Shown: in pieces, positions 25,689 to 36,227 of the stretch
How the letters are laid out: every line of letters starts with the position of its first letter
Numbering within the stretch: position 1 is the first letter of the stretch
Assembly: GCA_036163455.1 (NCBI GenBank)
Contig: JAYZKL010000018.1
Coordinates: 1 to 64,000 of the forward strand
DNA from: GCA-2701705 sp036163455
Lineage (GTDB): Bacteria; Pseudomonadota; Gammaproteobacteria; GCA-002705445; GCA-002716945
Direction: 5' to 3'
DNA: 64,000 bases
Program-made: the position numbers and the translations under genes
Notes under the pieces: generated by a model
The model's input: the letters and a program-made list of their open reading frames with translations, nothing else
The model's database searches: none
What the model was told of the DNA's origin: nothing

Positions 25689-27084
25689 TAAAAATATTGA
25701 TCAAATATTAAATTTTGTAAGAAATAATTTATCTGGCAATTTAGATATTGATAAAGCTTTGGCATGGAATAGTAAAGTAATTAAAAAGGGACAGATTTTT
25801 GTTTCTGTTAAAACTAAATTAGAAAAAAGATATAATTACATTAAAGAAGCATTAAGTAGAGGGGCAAAAGCTATCATTTCTGATGTGCAACTTAAAAATA
25901 ATTCTGAATTAAAAAATATACCAGTTTTATATTGTAAGTATTTAAAGGATAATCATAATAAATTTCTTAATCATATATATAAGAATCCATTAAGCAATAT
26001 TAAAGTAATCGGAGTAACTGGAACTGATGGAAAGACATCGCAATTACATTTACTTGCACAAAGCTTATCTCTTAGTGGAAAAAAAATAGGTGTTATATCA
26101 AGTGAAGGCAATGGTATTTATCCAAGATTAAAGAAATCAAATTATACAACACCAAGTTTTGATATTTTATTTAAGTATTTTAAAAAATTTAGCATATCTA
26201 AAGTTAATATAGTATTAATAGAATGTTCATCTCAAGGAATACAGCAAGGGAGGGTAGATGATATTAAATTTGACTTAAGCATCTTAACTAATATTAACAA
26301 AGACCATATTGATTATCATGGATCATTTAAGAATTATATAGCATCAAAAATGAAATTATTAAATATGACTAAAAGACATATCTTTATTAATAAAGATTGC
26401 ATTACAACTAAGAAAAATATGAAATTAATCACCACAAAAGCTCATAAACACTTCTTTAATTATGACCTCAACTTAAAAGAAAAATTTACAACTATCAAAT
26501 TATTAGGTACTGTTTCCGATTATTACAATATTTGTGTTATCCAAAAAATTCTTTTGCTTCAAAAGATATCAGATAAAAGAATCTGTCAAATTATTAGTCA
26601 ACTTAAACCCATTGTCGGTAGAAATCAATTTGTAAGAACAAAAAATAAAGGAACATATGTTATTGATTATGCTCATACACCAAGCTCACTATCTAATTTG
26701 TTGAGAACCACAAACTTCTTTTCTATAGTCAACAATGGTAAGCTAATCACTGTTTTTGGTTGTGGAGGAGATAGAGACGTATGGAAAAGACAAGCAATGG
26801 GAAATGTATCGTCGAAATTCTCTAATCATATAATTTTAACAGATGATAATCCAAGAAATGAGGATTCAATGAAGATAATTAATGATATAAAAAAAGGAGT
26901 AAATCAAAAAATAAGCCTTTCAATTATACCTTCCAGAAAAAAAGCAATTAAAAAGGCTGTTTCAATTGCAAAAAAAAATGATTTTATTGTAATAGCAGGA
27001 AAAGGAAATGAAAACGAGATTAAATATAAGAAAAATATTATTAAACATAATGATTTTAAGGTACTGAAGGCGATTTTAAAATGA
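25675..27084 (+). CDS. murE: UDP-MurNAc-L-Ala-D-Glu:meso-diaminopimelate ligase
   Basis: Adds the third residue of the peptidoglycan stem peptide. The 469-residue Mur ligase has the ATP loop GVTGTDGKTS near residue 116 and the DNPR motif in LTDDNPRNED, which marks specificity for meso-diaminopimelate. It overlaps ftsI by 14 nt and murF by 4 nt. Confidence 0.95.
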   Translation: MKENNKNIDQILNFVRNNLSGNLDIDKALAWNSKVIKKGQIFVSVKTKLEKRYNYIKEALSRGAKAIISDVQLKNNSELKNIPVLYCKYLKDNHNKFLNHIYKNPLSNIKVIGVTGTDGKTSQLHLLAQSLSLSGKKIGVISSEGNGIYPRLKKSNYTTPSFDILFKYFKKFSISKVNIVLIECSSQGIQQGRVDDIKFDLSILTNINKDHIDYHGSFKNYIASKMKLLNMTKRHIFINKDCITTKKNMKLITTKAHKHFFNYDLNLKEKFTTIKLLGTVSDYYNICVIQKILLLQKISDKRICQIISQLKPIVGRNQFVRTKNKGTYVIDYAHTPSSLSNLLRTTNFFSIVNNGKLITVFGCGGDRDVWKRQAMGNVSSKFSNHIILTDDNPRNEDSMKIINDIKKGVNQKISLSIIPSRKKAIKKAVSIAKKNDFIVIAGKGNENEIKYKKNIIKHNDFKVLKAILK

Positions 27085-28415
27085 ATGGAAACTTATCACA
27101 ATTAGAAGTAATTTTAAATGCAACAACAGACAGCCCAAATATTAAATTTGATGGAATTTCAATTGATTCAAGAAAAATAAAAAAAGGAAATATTTTTATT
27201 GCGATTAAGGGAGAAAATTTTAATGGCCATGACTTTATTAATGACGCTGTAACCAACGGATCTTCAGCAATTATTACTGAAAAACCATGTGATAATATTC
27301 CACACCTATTAGTCAAAGATACAACTATAGCTTTGGGTAAAATTGCAAATTATCATATCAACAACATAAAACCTTTAACAATAGGAATAACAGGAACTAA
27401 TGGAAAAACAACCACAACAAACTTGATAGGTTCGATGCTTACAAAATTTAAAAGCACTTTAATTAGTTTTGGAAATTATAATAATCAGATTGGGCTCCCA
27501 TTATCAATATTAAAAATGAATAATAATCATAAAATGTGTGTACTAGAAATGGGTGCAAGCAGAAAAGGTGATATTGATTATTTGACATCTATTTCTTTGC
27601 CTAAAATTGTTGCACTTTTAAACGTATCATCTGCACATTTAGAAAGTTTTAAAGATATTGAGAATATTCGTCTAACTAAAGAAGAAATTTTCTATGATCA
27701 AGGATATAAAAAGATTGTAATCCTAAATAAAGATGATGAAAATTATTCACGATGGGCTGAATTAGTTAAAATGCATCAAATTAGAACTATCTCTAAAAAT
27801 CAAATTGCAGACTATTATATTGAAAATAAAAACAATAATTTGCTAAACATAAGAATTCCAAAAGATCAGTCATTTCAGCTAAAAATAAATGACCATCATC
27901 AGCAACATATTGACAATATCCTTTTTGCAATTGCTTGCTCCTATGAAGCAGGAGCTTCCATAGAAAATATTATTGCTGGTTATCATGATTTTAATGGAGT
28001 TCAGGGTAGGTTTTATATTAATAAAGGTATCAATGGATCAAAGATTATCGATGATTCATATAATGCGAATCCCTCTTCCATGAAATTATCTTTAACATCA
28101 TTAGTTTCAATGGAAGGAATTCCATGGTTTGTCATGGGAGATATGGGTGAGCTAGGGTCGGAATCTAAAAAATTTCATAAAGAAGTAGTGCAGTATGCAA
28201 AGAAAATTGGAGTCAGAAAACTTTTTTATATGGGTGCTTATAAGGACATAGTTATAAAAAATTTTGGAGATAATTCTTTTTACTTTGCTGATAAGTCGGA
28301 ACTTATTAAATATATACAAAATATTATCACTGAAGATGTTAATATTTTAGTTAAAGCCTCTAGATTTATGGAATTTGAGACTATTGTTAGTGAATTAACA
28401 CTCAGAAAAGCTTAA
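27081..28415 (+). CDS. murF: UDP-MurNAc-tripeptide:D-Ala-D-Ala ligase
   Basis: Completes the UDP-MurNAc-pentapeptide by adding D-Ala-D-Ala. The 444-residue protein has the ATP loop GITGTNGKTTTTNL near residue 103, the central VLEMGASRKGDIDYL, and IIDDSYNANPSSMKLSL near 320, all typical of MurF. It overlaps murE as ATGA and is followed by mraY after 12 nt. Confidence 0.95.
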   Translation: MNGNLSQLEVILNATTDSPNIKFDGISIDSRKIKKGNIFIAIKGENFNGHDFINDAVTNGSSAIITEKPCDNIPHLLVKDTTIALGKIANYHINNIKPLTIGITGTNGKTTTTNLIGSMLTKFKSTLISFGNYNNQIGLPLSILKMNNNHKMCVLEMGASRKGDIDYLTSISLPKIVALLNVSSAHLESFKDIENIRLTKEEIFYDQGYKKIVILNKDDENYSRWAELVKMHQIRTISKNQIADYYIENKNNNLLNIRIPKDQSFQLKINDHHQQHIDNILFAIACSYEAGASIENIIAGYHDFNGVQGRFYINKGINGSKIIDDSYNANPSSMKLSLTSLVSMEGIPWFVMGDMGELGSESKKFHKEVVQYAKKIGVRKLFYMGAYKDIVIKNFGDNSFYFADKSELIKYIQNIITEDVNILVKASRFMEFETIVSELTLRKA

Positions 28416-28427
28416 ACTTACTTAACT

Positions 28428-29528
28428 ATGTTAATTTATTTTTTTGATTATCTCTCTCAGTATTACTCGGGCTTCAATGTTTTCCAATATCTTACTTTAA
28501 GAATAATTCTTGCTGCCCTTACAGCCTTATTTACTTCTTTGATATTAAGCCCCTATATAATTAAAAAGCTTTTAGAAAATCAAATGTATCAAACAATCAG
28601 AACTGATGGACCTGAATCACATATTGAGACTAAATCTAAAACACCATCTATGGGAGGAGTAATAATTCTTATTTCGATAGTGATTAGTACTTTATTGTGG
28701 GCAGATATTTATAATAAAAATATATGGATCCTTTTATCTATTTTAATAAGCTTTGGCATTATTGGATTCTATGATGACTATAAGAAATTTGTTTATTCGG
28801 ACAGTAAAGGCTTAAGTGGCAAAACAAAATTATTCTTTCAGATTATTTTTGCCACTATAGTTCTGGTATTTATGTATGCGAACATACAAGACAATTTAGA
28901 ATTAACTTTAATTTTGCCATTCATAAAAACATTTTCTCTATATTTGGGCTGGATATTTATACCATGGAGTATTTTTATTATTGTAGGTTCTAGCAATGCT
29001 GTTAACCTCACTGATGGTCTTGATGGTTTAGCAATTTTACCTTGCATTTTAATTGCATCAGCATTTGTAGTATTTGCATATGTAGAAGGAAATGCAAATA
29101 TAGCAAATTATTTACTTATACCATATTTGCCTCATGTTTCAGAGATTGCAATTTTTTCAAGTGCAATTGTTGGTTCAGGTTTGGGTTTTTTATGGTATAA
29201 CTCTTACCCCGCAGATATATTTATGGGAGACGTAGGTTCTTTATCACTTGGTGCAGCACTCGGCACGATAGCTGTCTTGCTTAGGCAAGAAATTGCATTT
29301 GCTATAATGAGCGGAGTTTTTGTCGCGGAGGTTCTTTCGGTTATTATTCAAGTGGCTTATTTTAAGTTAACTGGAAAAAGAGTTTTCTTAATGTCACCAT
29401 TACACCACCATTTTGAGTATAAGTGGGCAAAGATTTATAAAAACCCAGAGCCAAAAATTATTGTACGGTTTTGGATTGTGACCTTCATTCTTGTGCTTAT
29501 TGCATTGTCATCTCTTAAAATTAGGTAA
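28428..29528 (+). CDS. mraY: Phospho-MurNAc-pentapeptide transferase
   Basis: Polytopic membrane enzyme that makes lipid I from UDP-MurNAc-pentapeptide and undecaprenyl phosphate. The 366-residue protein shows about ten membrane segments and the catalytic aspartate motifs GFYDDYKK, NLTDGLDGLAI and FMGDVGSLSLG, plus the HHHFEYKW histidine cluster near the C-terminus. It lies between murF and murD as usual. Confidence 0.96.
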   Translation: MLIYFFDYLSQYYSGFNVFQYLTLRIILAALTALFTSLILSPYIIKKLLENQMYQTIRTDGPESHIETKSKTPSMGGVIILISIVISTLLWADIYNKNIWILLSILISFGIIGFYDDYKKFVYSDSKGLSGKTKLFFQIIFATIVLVFMYANIQDNLELTLILPFIKTFSLYLGWIFIPWSIFIIVGSSNAVNLTDGLDGLAILPCILIASAFVVFAYVEGNANIANYLLIPYLPHVSEIAIFSSAIVGSGLGFLWYNSYPADIFMGDVGSLSLGAALGTIAVLLRQEIAFAIMSGVFVAEVLSVIIQVAYFKLTGKRVFLMSPLHHHFEYKWAKIYKNPEPKIIVRFWIVTFILVLIALSSLKIR

Positions 29529-29532
29529 AATA

Positions 29533-30843
29533 GTGGCTAAGAAAAAATTAGTGTTAGGAATGGGTAAGACTGGCATCTCTTGTATAAATTTTTTAAATAA
29601 AAAAGATATAGGTTTTAAGGTATTTGATACGAGAGAAAAACAATTTATAGATATTTCTAACTGTGACGGCCAAAACTTTTTGAACTATAGGTTTTGTGAT
29701 TTTGAAGATGATTTTTTGGAAGATATAGATGAGGCTATTATAAGCCCTGGATTAAATTTAGAACATAAAATAATAAATAGGATTAGGGCACTTTCAATTC
29801 CTATCATAACTGACATAGAGTTATGGAGTAGATATTCAGACACTCCTATCATAGCTGTTACAGGTACGAATGGTAAAACCACTACAGTTAGCATGTTAGA
29901 GCACCTATTAAATAATCTGAAAATTGATTCATTGGCATGTGGAAATAATGGTATCCCAATTTTAGAGTCATTGAATAAGCAATATGAGTATTTGATTGTA
30001 GAACTATCTAGTTATCAATTAGAAAATATCAACAATATTAAAACATTGGCAAGTTTAATAACTAATGTCGAAGAAGATCATTTAGAGAGACACAAAGAGT
30101 ATCAAAATTATTTATCAATAAAAAAAAGAATATTTATGGATTGCGAGTATGCACTCTGCAATATAAATCTAAAAAATAGTATGGGCGATATACAAAATTG
30201 TAAATTTTTTGGCATTGAGAAAAATAAAAATAACTTTATTATTAATAATAGATATAATACAAAACTACTTCTCAGAGATGAAAATGTAATTTATGGTGAT
30301 TTAAAAATCCCTTTTAAAGGACTTCATAATATTAATAACTTACTTGCTGTTCTATCTGTAGCAGATTATTTAGGTATCAAAATTGATAAGTCTCTCCAAA
30401 TTTTATCAACTTTTATTTATCCAGATCATAGAATCCAATTCATAAAAAAGAATAGAGATATACTTTGGTATAATGATTCAAAATCAACAAATGTTTCTTC
30501 TACTATTGCGGCATTAGAATATACCAAAAAAAATACTTTATTAATTTTAGGTGGATCAGAAAAATCTTTAGATTATCAAAAATTAAATCCATATATTAAA
30601 GAAAAAGTTAAAATGTTAATTTTTATAGGAGAGAATCGTAATTTAATAAAAAATCATTTAAAAACAAATATACCAATGATAGATGCAAGATCTATTTCAG
30701 ATGCTGTAGCAATAGCTGATAGAAATGCATTATCAGGTGATACAGTTTTGTTGTCACCAGCTAGCCCTAGTTTTGATATGTTTGTTAACTATGAAGAACG
30801 TGGTATAGAATTTATAAAAGCGGTTAATAATATTGTTAAGTGA
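29533..30843 (+). CDS. murD: UDP-MurNAc-L-Ala:D-glutamate ligase
   Basis: Adds D-glutamate to UDP-MurNAc-L-Ala. I choose the GTG at 29533, 4 nt after the mraY stop and 7 nt after an AGG ribosome site, giving VAKKKLVLGMGKTGIS and 436 residues. An upstream ATG at 29491 would lie inside mraY. The ATP loop AVTGTNGKTTTVSML lies near residue 104, and WYNDSKSTNVSSTIAAL is the conserved MurD C-terminal-domain motif. The end overlaps ftsW by 11 nt. Confidence 0.93.
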   Translation: MAKKKLVLGMGKTGISCINFLNKKDIGFKVFDTREKQFIDISNCDGQNFLNYRFCDFEDDFLEDIDEAIISPGLNLEHKIINRIRALSIPIITDIELWSRYSDTPIIAVTGTNGKTTTVSMLEHLLNNLKIDSLACGNNGIPILESLNKQYEYLIVELSSYQLENINNIKTLASLITNVEEDHLERHKEYQNYLSIKKRIFMDCEYALCNINLKNSMGDIQNCKFFGIEKNKNNFIINNRYNTKLLLRDENVIYGDLKIPFKGLHNINNLLAVLSVADYLGIKIDKSLQILSTFIYPDHRIQFIKKNRDILWYNDSKSTNVSSTIAALEYTKKNTLLILGGSEKSLDYQKLNPYIKEKVKMLIFIGENRNLIKNHLKTNIPMIDARSISDAVAIADRNALSGDTVLLSPASPSFDMFVNYEERGIEFIKAVNNIVK

Positions 30844-31987
30844 AAATATAAAGAAAGCATTACTAATTAGTGAAAGCAGAGGTATAGATAATATTTTTGT
30901 GATCTGTATTAGTATATTATCACTTATTGGTCTAATCATGGTTGCATCATCAACTTTAGATTATTCTATGCAAACATATAAAAATGCATTCCATCTTACT
31001 ATTAGGCATTCTATATACCTTGCATTAGGGTTATCTGTAACTTTTTTATTAGCAAGAGTAAAATTAAGTTTTTATGATGACTATAGCAAAATAATCCTCT
31101 TATTTGCTTTTATTATTTCACTTCTTGTTTTTATACCAGGTTTAGGAAAGACAATTAAAGGTGCTACGCGTTGGATAGATCTAGGTATATTTACTGTACA
31201 AGCTGCTGAGGTATCAAGATTATTTATACTTATTTGGGTATCAAGTTATATAGTTAGAAAAGATACTGAGAAATCATTTAACAAACCATTAATTTTTGTA
31301 ATTATATTATCAACCATAATTTTGTTACAAAATGACTTTGGAAGCGCAGTTGTGCTGGTTTCAAGTTTCCTTGCTCTATCATTTATTTCTGGGATTGATT
31401 TGAAAAAATTTATGATTTGGTTATCTGTATTTTTATTTTCAGCCTTATCAATCGCATTTCTGACCCCATACAGATTAAAAAGGTTACTTAGTTTTATGAA
31501 TCCATGGGAAGATCCTACTGGAGCTGGATTTCAACTTATAGCATCTGAACTGGCATTTAGCAAAGGAGGTTTTTTTGGTCTTGGATTAGGCTCTAGCGTC
31601 CAAAAGCTTTTTTATTTACCTGAATCATATAATGATTTTATTTTTGCAATAATTGCTGAAGAATTAGGACTATTTTTTATATTTTTTGTTATTATTATTT
31701 TTGTTTTACTTTTATTTCGGATATTTATTTTGGCAAAGCAATCTGCAAATAATGAAATGATGTTTGCGTCTTATTTGTCCTATTCAATAGGATTTCTAAT
31801 TCTAATCCAAACACTAATACACATGTCAGTCAATGTAGGAATTATGCCAACAAAAGGGATGGGGCTACCCTTTATAAGTTTTGGAGGAACAAATATATTA
31901 GTGATGTTTATTTGTGTTGGTATTTTAATTAGAATACAAATTGAGAATAGAAAAAAAATAAGTCAAGCTGTACAAAGGAGCTATTAA
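30833..31987 (+). CDS. ftsW: Septal peptidoglycan glycosyltransferase FtsW
   Basis: SEDS-family polymerase that works with FtsI at the septum. The 384-residue protein shows the expected run of membrane helices, with conserved GATRWIDLG near residue 105, LLQNDFGSAVVL near 163, GFQLIASELAFSKGGFFGLGLG near 227, and GMGLPFISFGGTN near 341. The start is a TTG at 30833 overlapping murD; no ATG precedes the first helix. Confidence 0.94.
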   Translation: MLSENIKKALLISESRGIDNIFVICISILSLIGLIMVASSTLDYSMQTYKNAFHLTIRHSIYLALGLSVTFLLARVKLSFYDDYSKIILLFAFIISLLVFIPGLGKTIKGATRWIDLGIFTVQAAEVSRLFILIWVSSYIVRKDTEKSFNKPLIFVIILSTIILLQNDFGSAVVLVSSFLALSFISGIDLKKFMIWLSVFLFSALSIAFLTPYRLKRLLSFMNPWEDPTGAGFQLIASELAFSKGGFFGLGLGSSVQKLFYLPESYNDFIFAIIAEELGLFFIFFVIIIFVLLLFRIFILAKQSANNEMMFASYLSYSIGFLILIQTLIHMSVNVGIMPTKGMGLPFISFGGTNILVMFICVGILIRIQIENRKKISQAVQRSY

Positions 31988-33069
31988 TGACTGAAAAATT
32001 TATTTCAATACTTGCCAGTGGAACAGGCGGCCATGTCTATCCAGCATATACTATAGCGAATGAATTAATTAATAAAGGATATAAAATTATTTGGATAGGA
32101 ACAAAAAGTGGTATAGAAAATGCAGTAATTAAAAATGAAGCAATAAAAATTAAGCATATCGATTCAGCTGGAATAAGAGGTAAATCCTTCATTAAGAAAG
32201 TTTCTGGTTTTTTTCTTTTAATCAAATCTATATTTCAAGCATACTATATTTTGAAACAATATAAGCCAGTTTTGGTTATAGGGTTTGGTGGATATGTCAG
32301 CGTCTCAGGATCATTTATTTCTTATCTTTTAAAGATTCCCTTAATCATTCATGAACAAAACTCGATTGCAGGCACTGCAAATAAAATTAATTATTTTTTT
32401 TCTAAAATAGTATTTGAAACTTTCCCCAATAGCTTTAGTAAGGTAGAGAAAAAGATTATACATACAGGGAACCCTGTTAGAGATATATTTACAAATCTAG
32501 AAAAGCCTGAAGACAAATATATTTCTCATAACCCATATTTAAATATTCTTACAATTGGGGGAAGTCAAGGGTCATCCTTTTTTAATGAATGTTTGCCATT
32601 TGCGTTTTCATATTTTAATAACCAGAATATTTCTATTAAACATTTATCTGGAAAAGGTAACAAAGATTTGCTAGAGGAGAGATATAAAAAATATAAAATT
32701 GAAGCAGAAGTTATAGAATATTCTGATGATATGGATACATTATATAATTGGGCAAGTTTAATTATCTGCAGAGCTGGATCTACGACAATTTCAGAAATTT
32801 CAAAAGTAGGAAGAGCTGTAATCCTTGTGCCATTTCCTCATGCAACCGACAACCATCAATTCTATAATGCAAATTATTTAGCTAATCAGTCAGCATGTAT
32901 ACTTTTAGAACAAACTGAGACGTTTGTAGAAGATTTTGTAAATACAATAAATATTCTGCTTAATAATCAGAAGAGAATGTATACGTTATCCAAGAATATA
33001 CAAGAAGTTTTCCCAAAAAAATCCTTAGAAACAATTCTCAATACATCAATAAAGACCATCAATGAATAA
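31987..33069 (+). CDS. murG: Lipid II synthase (GlcNAc transferase MurG)
   Basis: Transfers GlcNAc from UDP-GlcNAc to lipid I on the inner face of the membrane. The 360-residue GT28 enzyme starts ILASGTGGHVYPAYTIA and has HEQNSIAGTANKI near residue 121, TIGGSQGSSFFNE near 190, and ICRAGSTTISEIS near 258, all conserved in MurG. The start overlaps the ftsW stop by one base and the end overlaps murC by 8 nt. Confidence 0.96.
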   Translation: MTEKFISILASGTGGHVYPAYTIANELINKGYKIIWIGTKSGIENAVIKNEAIKIKHIDSAGIRGKSFIKKVSGFFLLIKSIFQAYYILKQYKPVLVIGFGGYVSVSGSFISYLLKIPLIIHEQNSIAGTANKINYFFSKIVFETFPNSFSKVEKKIIHTGNPVRDIFTNLEKPEDKYISHNPYLNILTIGGSQGSSFFNECLPFAFSYFNNQNISIKHLSGKGNKDLLEERYKKYKIEAEVIEYSDDMDTLYNWASLIICRAGSTTISEISKVGRAVILVPFPHATDNHQFYNANYLANQSACILLEQTETFVEDFVNTINILLNNQKRMYTLSKNIQEVFPKKSLETILNTSIKTINE

Positions 33070-34441
33070 TTCCTTTGATCAAATCAAAAATTTAAAAAAG
33101 ATACATTTCATAGGTATTGGTGGCTCAGGGATGTACGGAATTGCAGAAGTGTTGCTTAATTTAGGTTGTTCTGTATCAGGGTCTGATTTGGTGCAAAGCA
33201 CTATAACAAGGAGATTAAGATCTTTAGGAGTTAAAATTTTTACTAAACATTCTGTATCAAATCTTAAGAATGTAGATTTGATTGTTTATTCAACTGCTAT
33301 TAAAAAAAATAATCCTGAATTAAGATTTGCTGAAAAAAATAAAATCACCATTATACCAAGAGCAAAAATGCTAGCTGAACTGATGAGATTCAAGTATGGA
33401 ATTACTGTTGCTGGCTCTCATGGGAAAAGTACAACTACTAGTTTAATTAGTTGGATTTTAGCTGAAAGTAAACTTGACCCTACATATATTGTAGGAGGGA
33501 AACTAAAAAGCAGCAATAATCATGGTAGATTAGGTCATGGAAAATATCTGATTGCTGAAGCAGACGAAAGTGATTCAAGCTTCCTATATTTATCACCAGA
33601 GCTTGGGGTTGTAACAAATATTGATAATGAACATCTTGATAATTATGATAATGATTTCAAGAACCTTCAGACAGCATATTTAACCTACATTAACAATATA
33701 CCTTTTTATGGACGAGTATTCTTGAATGGTGATGATAAAAATATTAGAACTATAATAAATAAAATTAATCGATCAATAGTAACCTTTGGGTTTAAATATG
33801 AAAATGATTTTTATGCAAAAAATATTGTTTATAACAAAGATGGGATGAGTTTTTCAATTTTTAATAATAAATCAACATATAAAATAAAAACTAAACTTTT
33901 TGGTAAGCATAATATTTTAAATATACTTGCCTCTTTTTCAATTTCACTATTCTTAAAGATCCCATCAAAAAAAATTATACAAGCAATTAAGAGTTTTGAA
34001 GGAATTTCAAGAAGGTTTGATATATATAATAATTTTAAATCAAAATTTGGTGAATATACCTTAATAAATGATTATGGACATCACCCTACTGAAATTAAAT
34101 ATACCGTTGAAACAATAAGGGAAGTCTGGAAAGATAAAAAGATTTTTATGATTTTTCAGCCTCATAGATATACCAGAACAAAAAACTGCCTTACTCAATT
34201 TATAGAAGTTCTCTCAAAGGTTGATAAAGTAATATTGACAGAGACCTATTCAGGTGGAGAAAGAAAGACAAAATTTTCATCATATTTTTTATATAATAAA
34301 TTAAAAGAACATAATATAGATTGCCAATATGTTAAAGACATTGATAAAATCCCTGATAAACTTAAAAATTTATTTGAAAATGATAATATAGTATTGGTCC
34401 AGGGAGCTGGAAATATATCCCAAGTAATAAAATTATTATAA
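33062..34441 (+). CDS. murC: UDP-MurNAc:L-alanine ligase
   Basis: First Mur ligase; adds L-Ala to UDP-MurNAc. The 459-residue protein has the N-terminal FIGIGGSGMYGIAEVL, the ATP loop VAGSHGKSTTTSLI near residue 117, the YLIAEADESDSSF motif near 162, and NDYGHHPTEI near 337. It lies directly before murB with a 1-nt gap, in the standard order. Confidence 0.96.
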   Translation: MNNSFDQIKNLKKIHFIGIGGSGMYGIAEVLLNLGCSVSGSDLVQSTITRRLRSLGVKIFTKHSVSNLKNVDLIVYSTAIKKNNPELRFAEKNKITIIPRAKMLAELMRFKYGITVAGSHGKSTTTSLISWILAESKLDPTYIVGGKLKSSNNHGRLGHGKYLIAEADESDSSFLYLSPELGVVTNIDNEHLDNYDNDFKNLQTAYLTYINNIPFYGRVFLNGDDKNIRTIINKINRSIVTFGFKYENDFYAKNIVYNKDGMSFSIFNNKSTYKIKTKLFGKHNILNILASFSISLFLKIPSKKIIQAIKSFEGISRRFDIYNNFKSKFGEYTLINDYGHHPTEIKYTVETIREVWKDKKIFMIFQPHRYTRTKNCLTQFIEVLSKVDKVILTETYSGGERKTKFSSYFLYNKLKEHNIDCQYVKDIDKIPDKLKNLFENDNIVLVQGAGNISQVIKLL

Positions 34442-34442
34442 T

Positions 34443-35306
34443 ATGGAAACTCTTCATAGAGATAAATTATCAAAACATACTACTATTCGTTTAGGTGGGA
34501 TAGCAAATAAAATTTGTTTTCCTAAAAATATAGAACAATTTCAAGAATTGTTACTTTCATTACCATCCAAAAGATTTATTATAATTGGAAATGGATCTAA
34601 CATTGCATTTAGAGATGGCGGCTATGATGGAATAGTGATAAGTTTAAAAAAATTTAATAGAGATTTAATATTACTTGATGAGAAAAAAATTGTTGTTGGA
34701 GCTGGAGTATCTTGCTCAAAATTCTCAAAATTTCTTCATAAAAATAAAATTTCTGGATTTGAATTTCTTCATGGTATACCTGGTACAATTGGAGGATCGA
34801 TGGCAATGAATGCAGGAGCTTTTAAAAATTCAATTTGGGATAAAATCTCAAAATATAAAATCATCAATAGTGATGGCAATATTAAAACTTTCTCAAGAAG
34901 ACAAATCTCTACTTTTTATAGAAAAGTTAATATAAATAGGAAATCATACTTTGTAGAAGCAGAATTCCTAATTGATCGAACTATTAAATTTCAAAAAAAA
35001 TTAATTTTAGAATATGCTCTTAAAAGAAAAATATCTCAACCAGTCAATCAATTTTCTTCTGGCTGTATATTTAAAAACCCTAATTCCAAACATTCTGCAA
35101 GCTATTTAATTGAGAAATCTGGGCTTAAATCTGCAAGAATTGGAGGAATTTATGTATCAAAAAAACATTCTAATTATTTTATTAATGATGGAAGAGGAAC
35201 TTGTAATGATTTAGAGAAATTAATTACATTTGTAAAAAATAGGATTAAAAAAGAACATAATGTGAGTCTTGACTGTGAAATTCATATATTTGGGAATAAG
35301 AAATAA
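34443..35306 (+). CDS. murB: UDP-N-acetylenolpyruvoylglucosamine reductase
   Basis: FAD enzyme that makes UDP-MurNAc. The 287-residue protein is the short (type II) form of MurB, with TTIRLGGIANKIC near the start, IIGNGSNIAFRDGGYDG near 48, and FEFLHGIPGTIGGSMAMNAGA near 104. The catalytic serine lies in FSSGCIFKNP, and the C-terminal region with ISKYKIINSDG follows the family pattern. E. coli MurB is the longer type I form. Confidence 0.94.
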   Translation: METLHRDKLSKHTTIRLGGIANKICFPKNIEQFQELLLSLPSKRFIIIGNGSNIAFRDGGYDGIVISLKKFNRDLILLDEKKIVVGAGVSCSKFSKFLHKNKISGFEFLHGIPGTIGGSMAMNAGAFKNSIWDKISKYKIINSDGNIKTFSRRQISTFYRKVNINRKSYFVEAEFLIDRTIKFQKKLILEYALKRKISQPVNQFSSGCIFKNPNSKHSASYLIEKSGLKSARIGGIYVSKKHSNYFINDGRGTCNDLEKLITFVKNRIKKEHNVSLDCEIHIFGNKK

Positions 35307-35312
35307 CTAGAC

Positions 35313-36227
35313 ATGACTAATCATAAAGAAAAATGCATTGGAATTATATGTGGAGGATGGTCTAAAGAACGAGAGATTTCTCTTTCTAGTGGCACTACAA
35401 CTTATAATTGTCTTAAAGATAATGGGTATAATGCATTTTTTTTAGATATCAAAGAGAATGACAAAAATATATTAATCAATTTTATTAAAAAAAATTCAAT
35501 TGAATTAATTTTTAATCTTGTCCATGGCACAGGTGGTGAAGATGGATTAATCCAATCATATTTGGATGAAATAGGAATAAAATATATTGGTTCAGATTCC
35601 GTATCATCAAAGGAATCATTTGATAAAATAGCGACTAAAAATATTTGGCGCACTAATCAATTGCAAACCCCTGATTACAAGGTTTTGGAAGATGGCTTGA
35701 ACTATGAAGATATTGTTGAAAAGTTTGGTAATAATTTTTTAATTAAACCAATAAAATCTGGATCTAGTGTTGATATTGAAATTATAAAATCACAACTACA
35801 ATTTAATAATTATATAGAAGATAAAAATAATATAGGTGAATATTTTGTAGAAAAATTAGTAAGTGGAGATGAATATACTGCGCCAATAATATGGGAAGAG
35901 GTTTTTCCTATAATAAAAATTGAAACCAAAAGAGAGTTTTATGATTATCAAGCAAAATATTTTGATGAAAATACAATCTTTACATTCCCCAGTTTTAATA
36001 AAGAGGATTTAGAAAATATCCATGCTACTGTCAAAAAAGCATTTTCTATAATTGGCTGCACTGGATGGGGTAGAGTTGATTTTTTTATAGATAATAATAA
36101 AGAAATTGAACTTATAGAAATAAACTCTATACCTGGGATGACAGATCATAGTTTAGTTCCAATGTCAGCAGAAAAAAACAATCTTACTTTAATTGAACTT
36201 TTAGAAAAAATTTTATTTAATTTATGA
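35313..36227 (+). CDS. ddl: D-alanine:D-alanine ligase
   Basis: Makes the D-Ala-D-Ala dipeptide used by MurF. The 304-residue ATP-grasp protein shows GGWSKEREISLSSG near the start, FNLVHGTGGEDGLIQ near 66, IKPIKSGSSVDIEI near 144, GWGRVDFFI near 248, and LIEINSIPGMTDHSLVP near 268. It overlaps ftsQ by 4 nt. DdlB-type placement before ftsQ is standard for Gammaproteobacteria. Confidence 0.95.
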   Translation: MTNHKEKCIGIICGGWSKEREISLSSGTTTYNCLKDNGYNAFFLDIKENDKNILINFIKKNSIELIFNLVHGTGGEDGLIQSYLDEIGIKYIGSDSVSSKESFDKIATKNIWRTNQLQTPDYKVLEDGLNYEDIVEKFGNNFLIKPIKSGSSVDIEIIKSQLQFNNYIEDKNNIGEYFVEKLVSGDEYTAPIIWEEVFPIIKIETKREFYDYQAKYFDENTIFTFPSFNKEDLENIHATVKKAFSIIGCTGWGRVDFFIDNNKEIELIEINSIPGMTDHSLVPMSAEKNNLTLIELLEKILFNL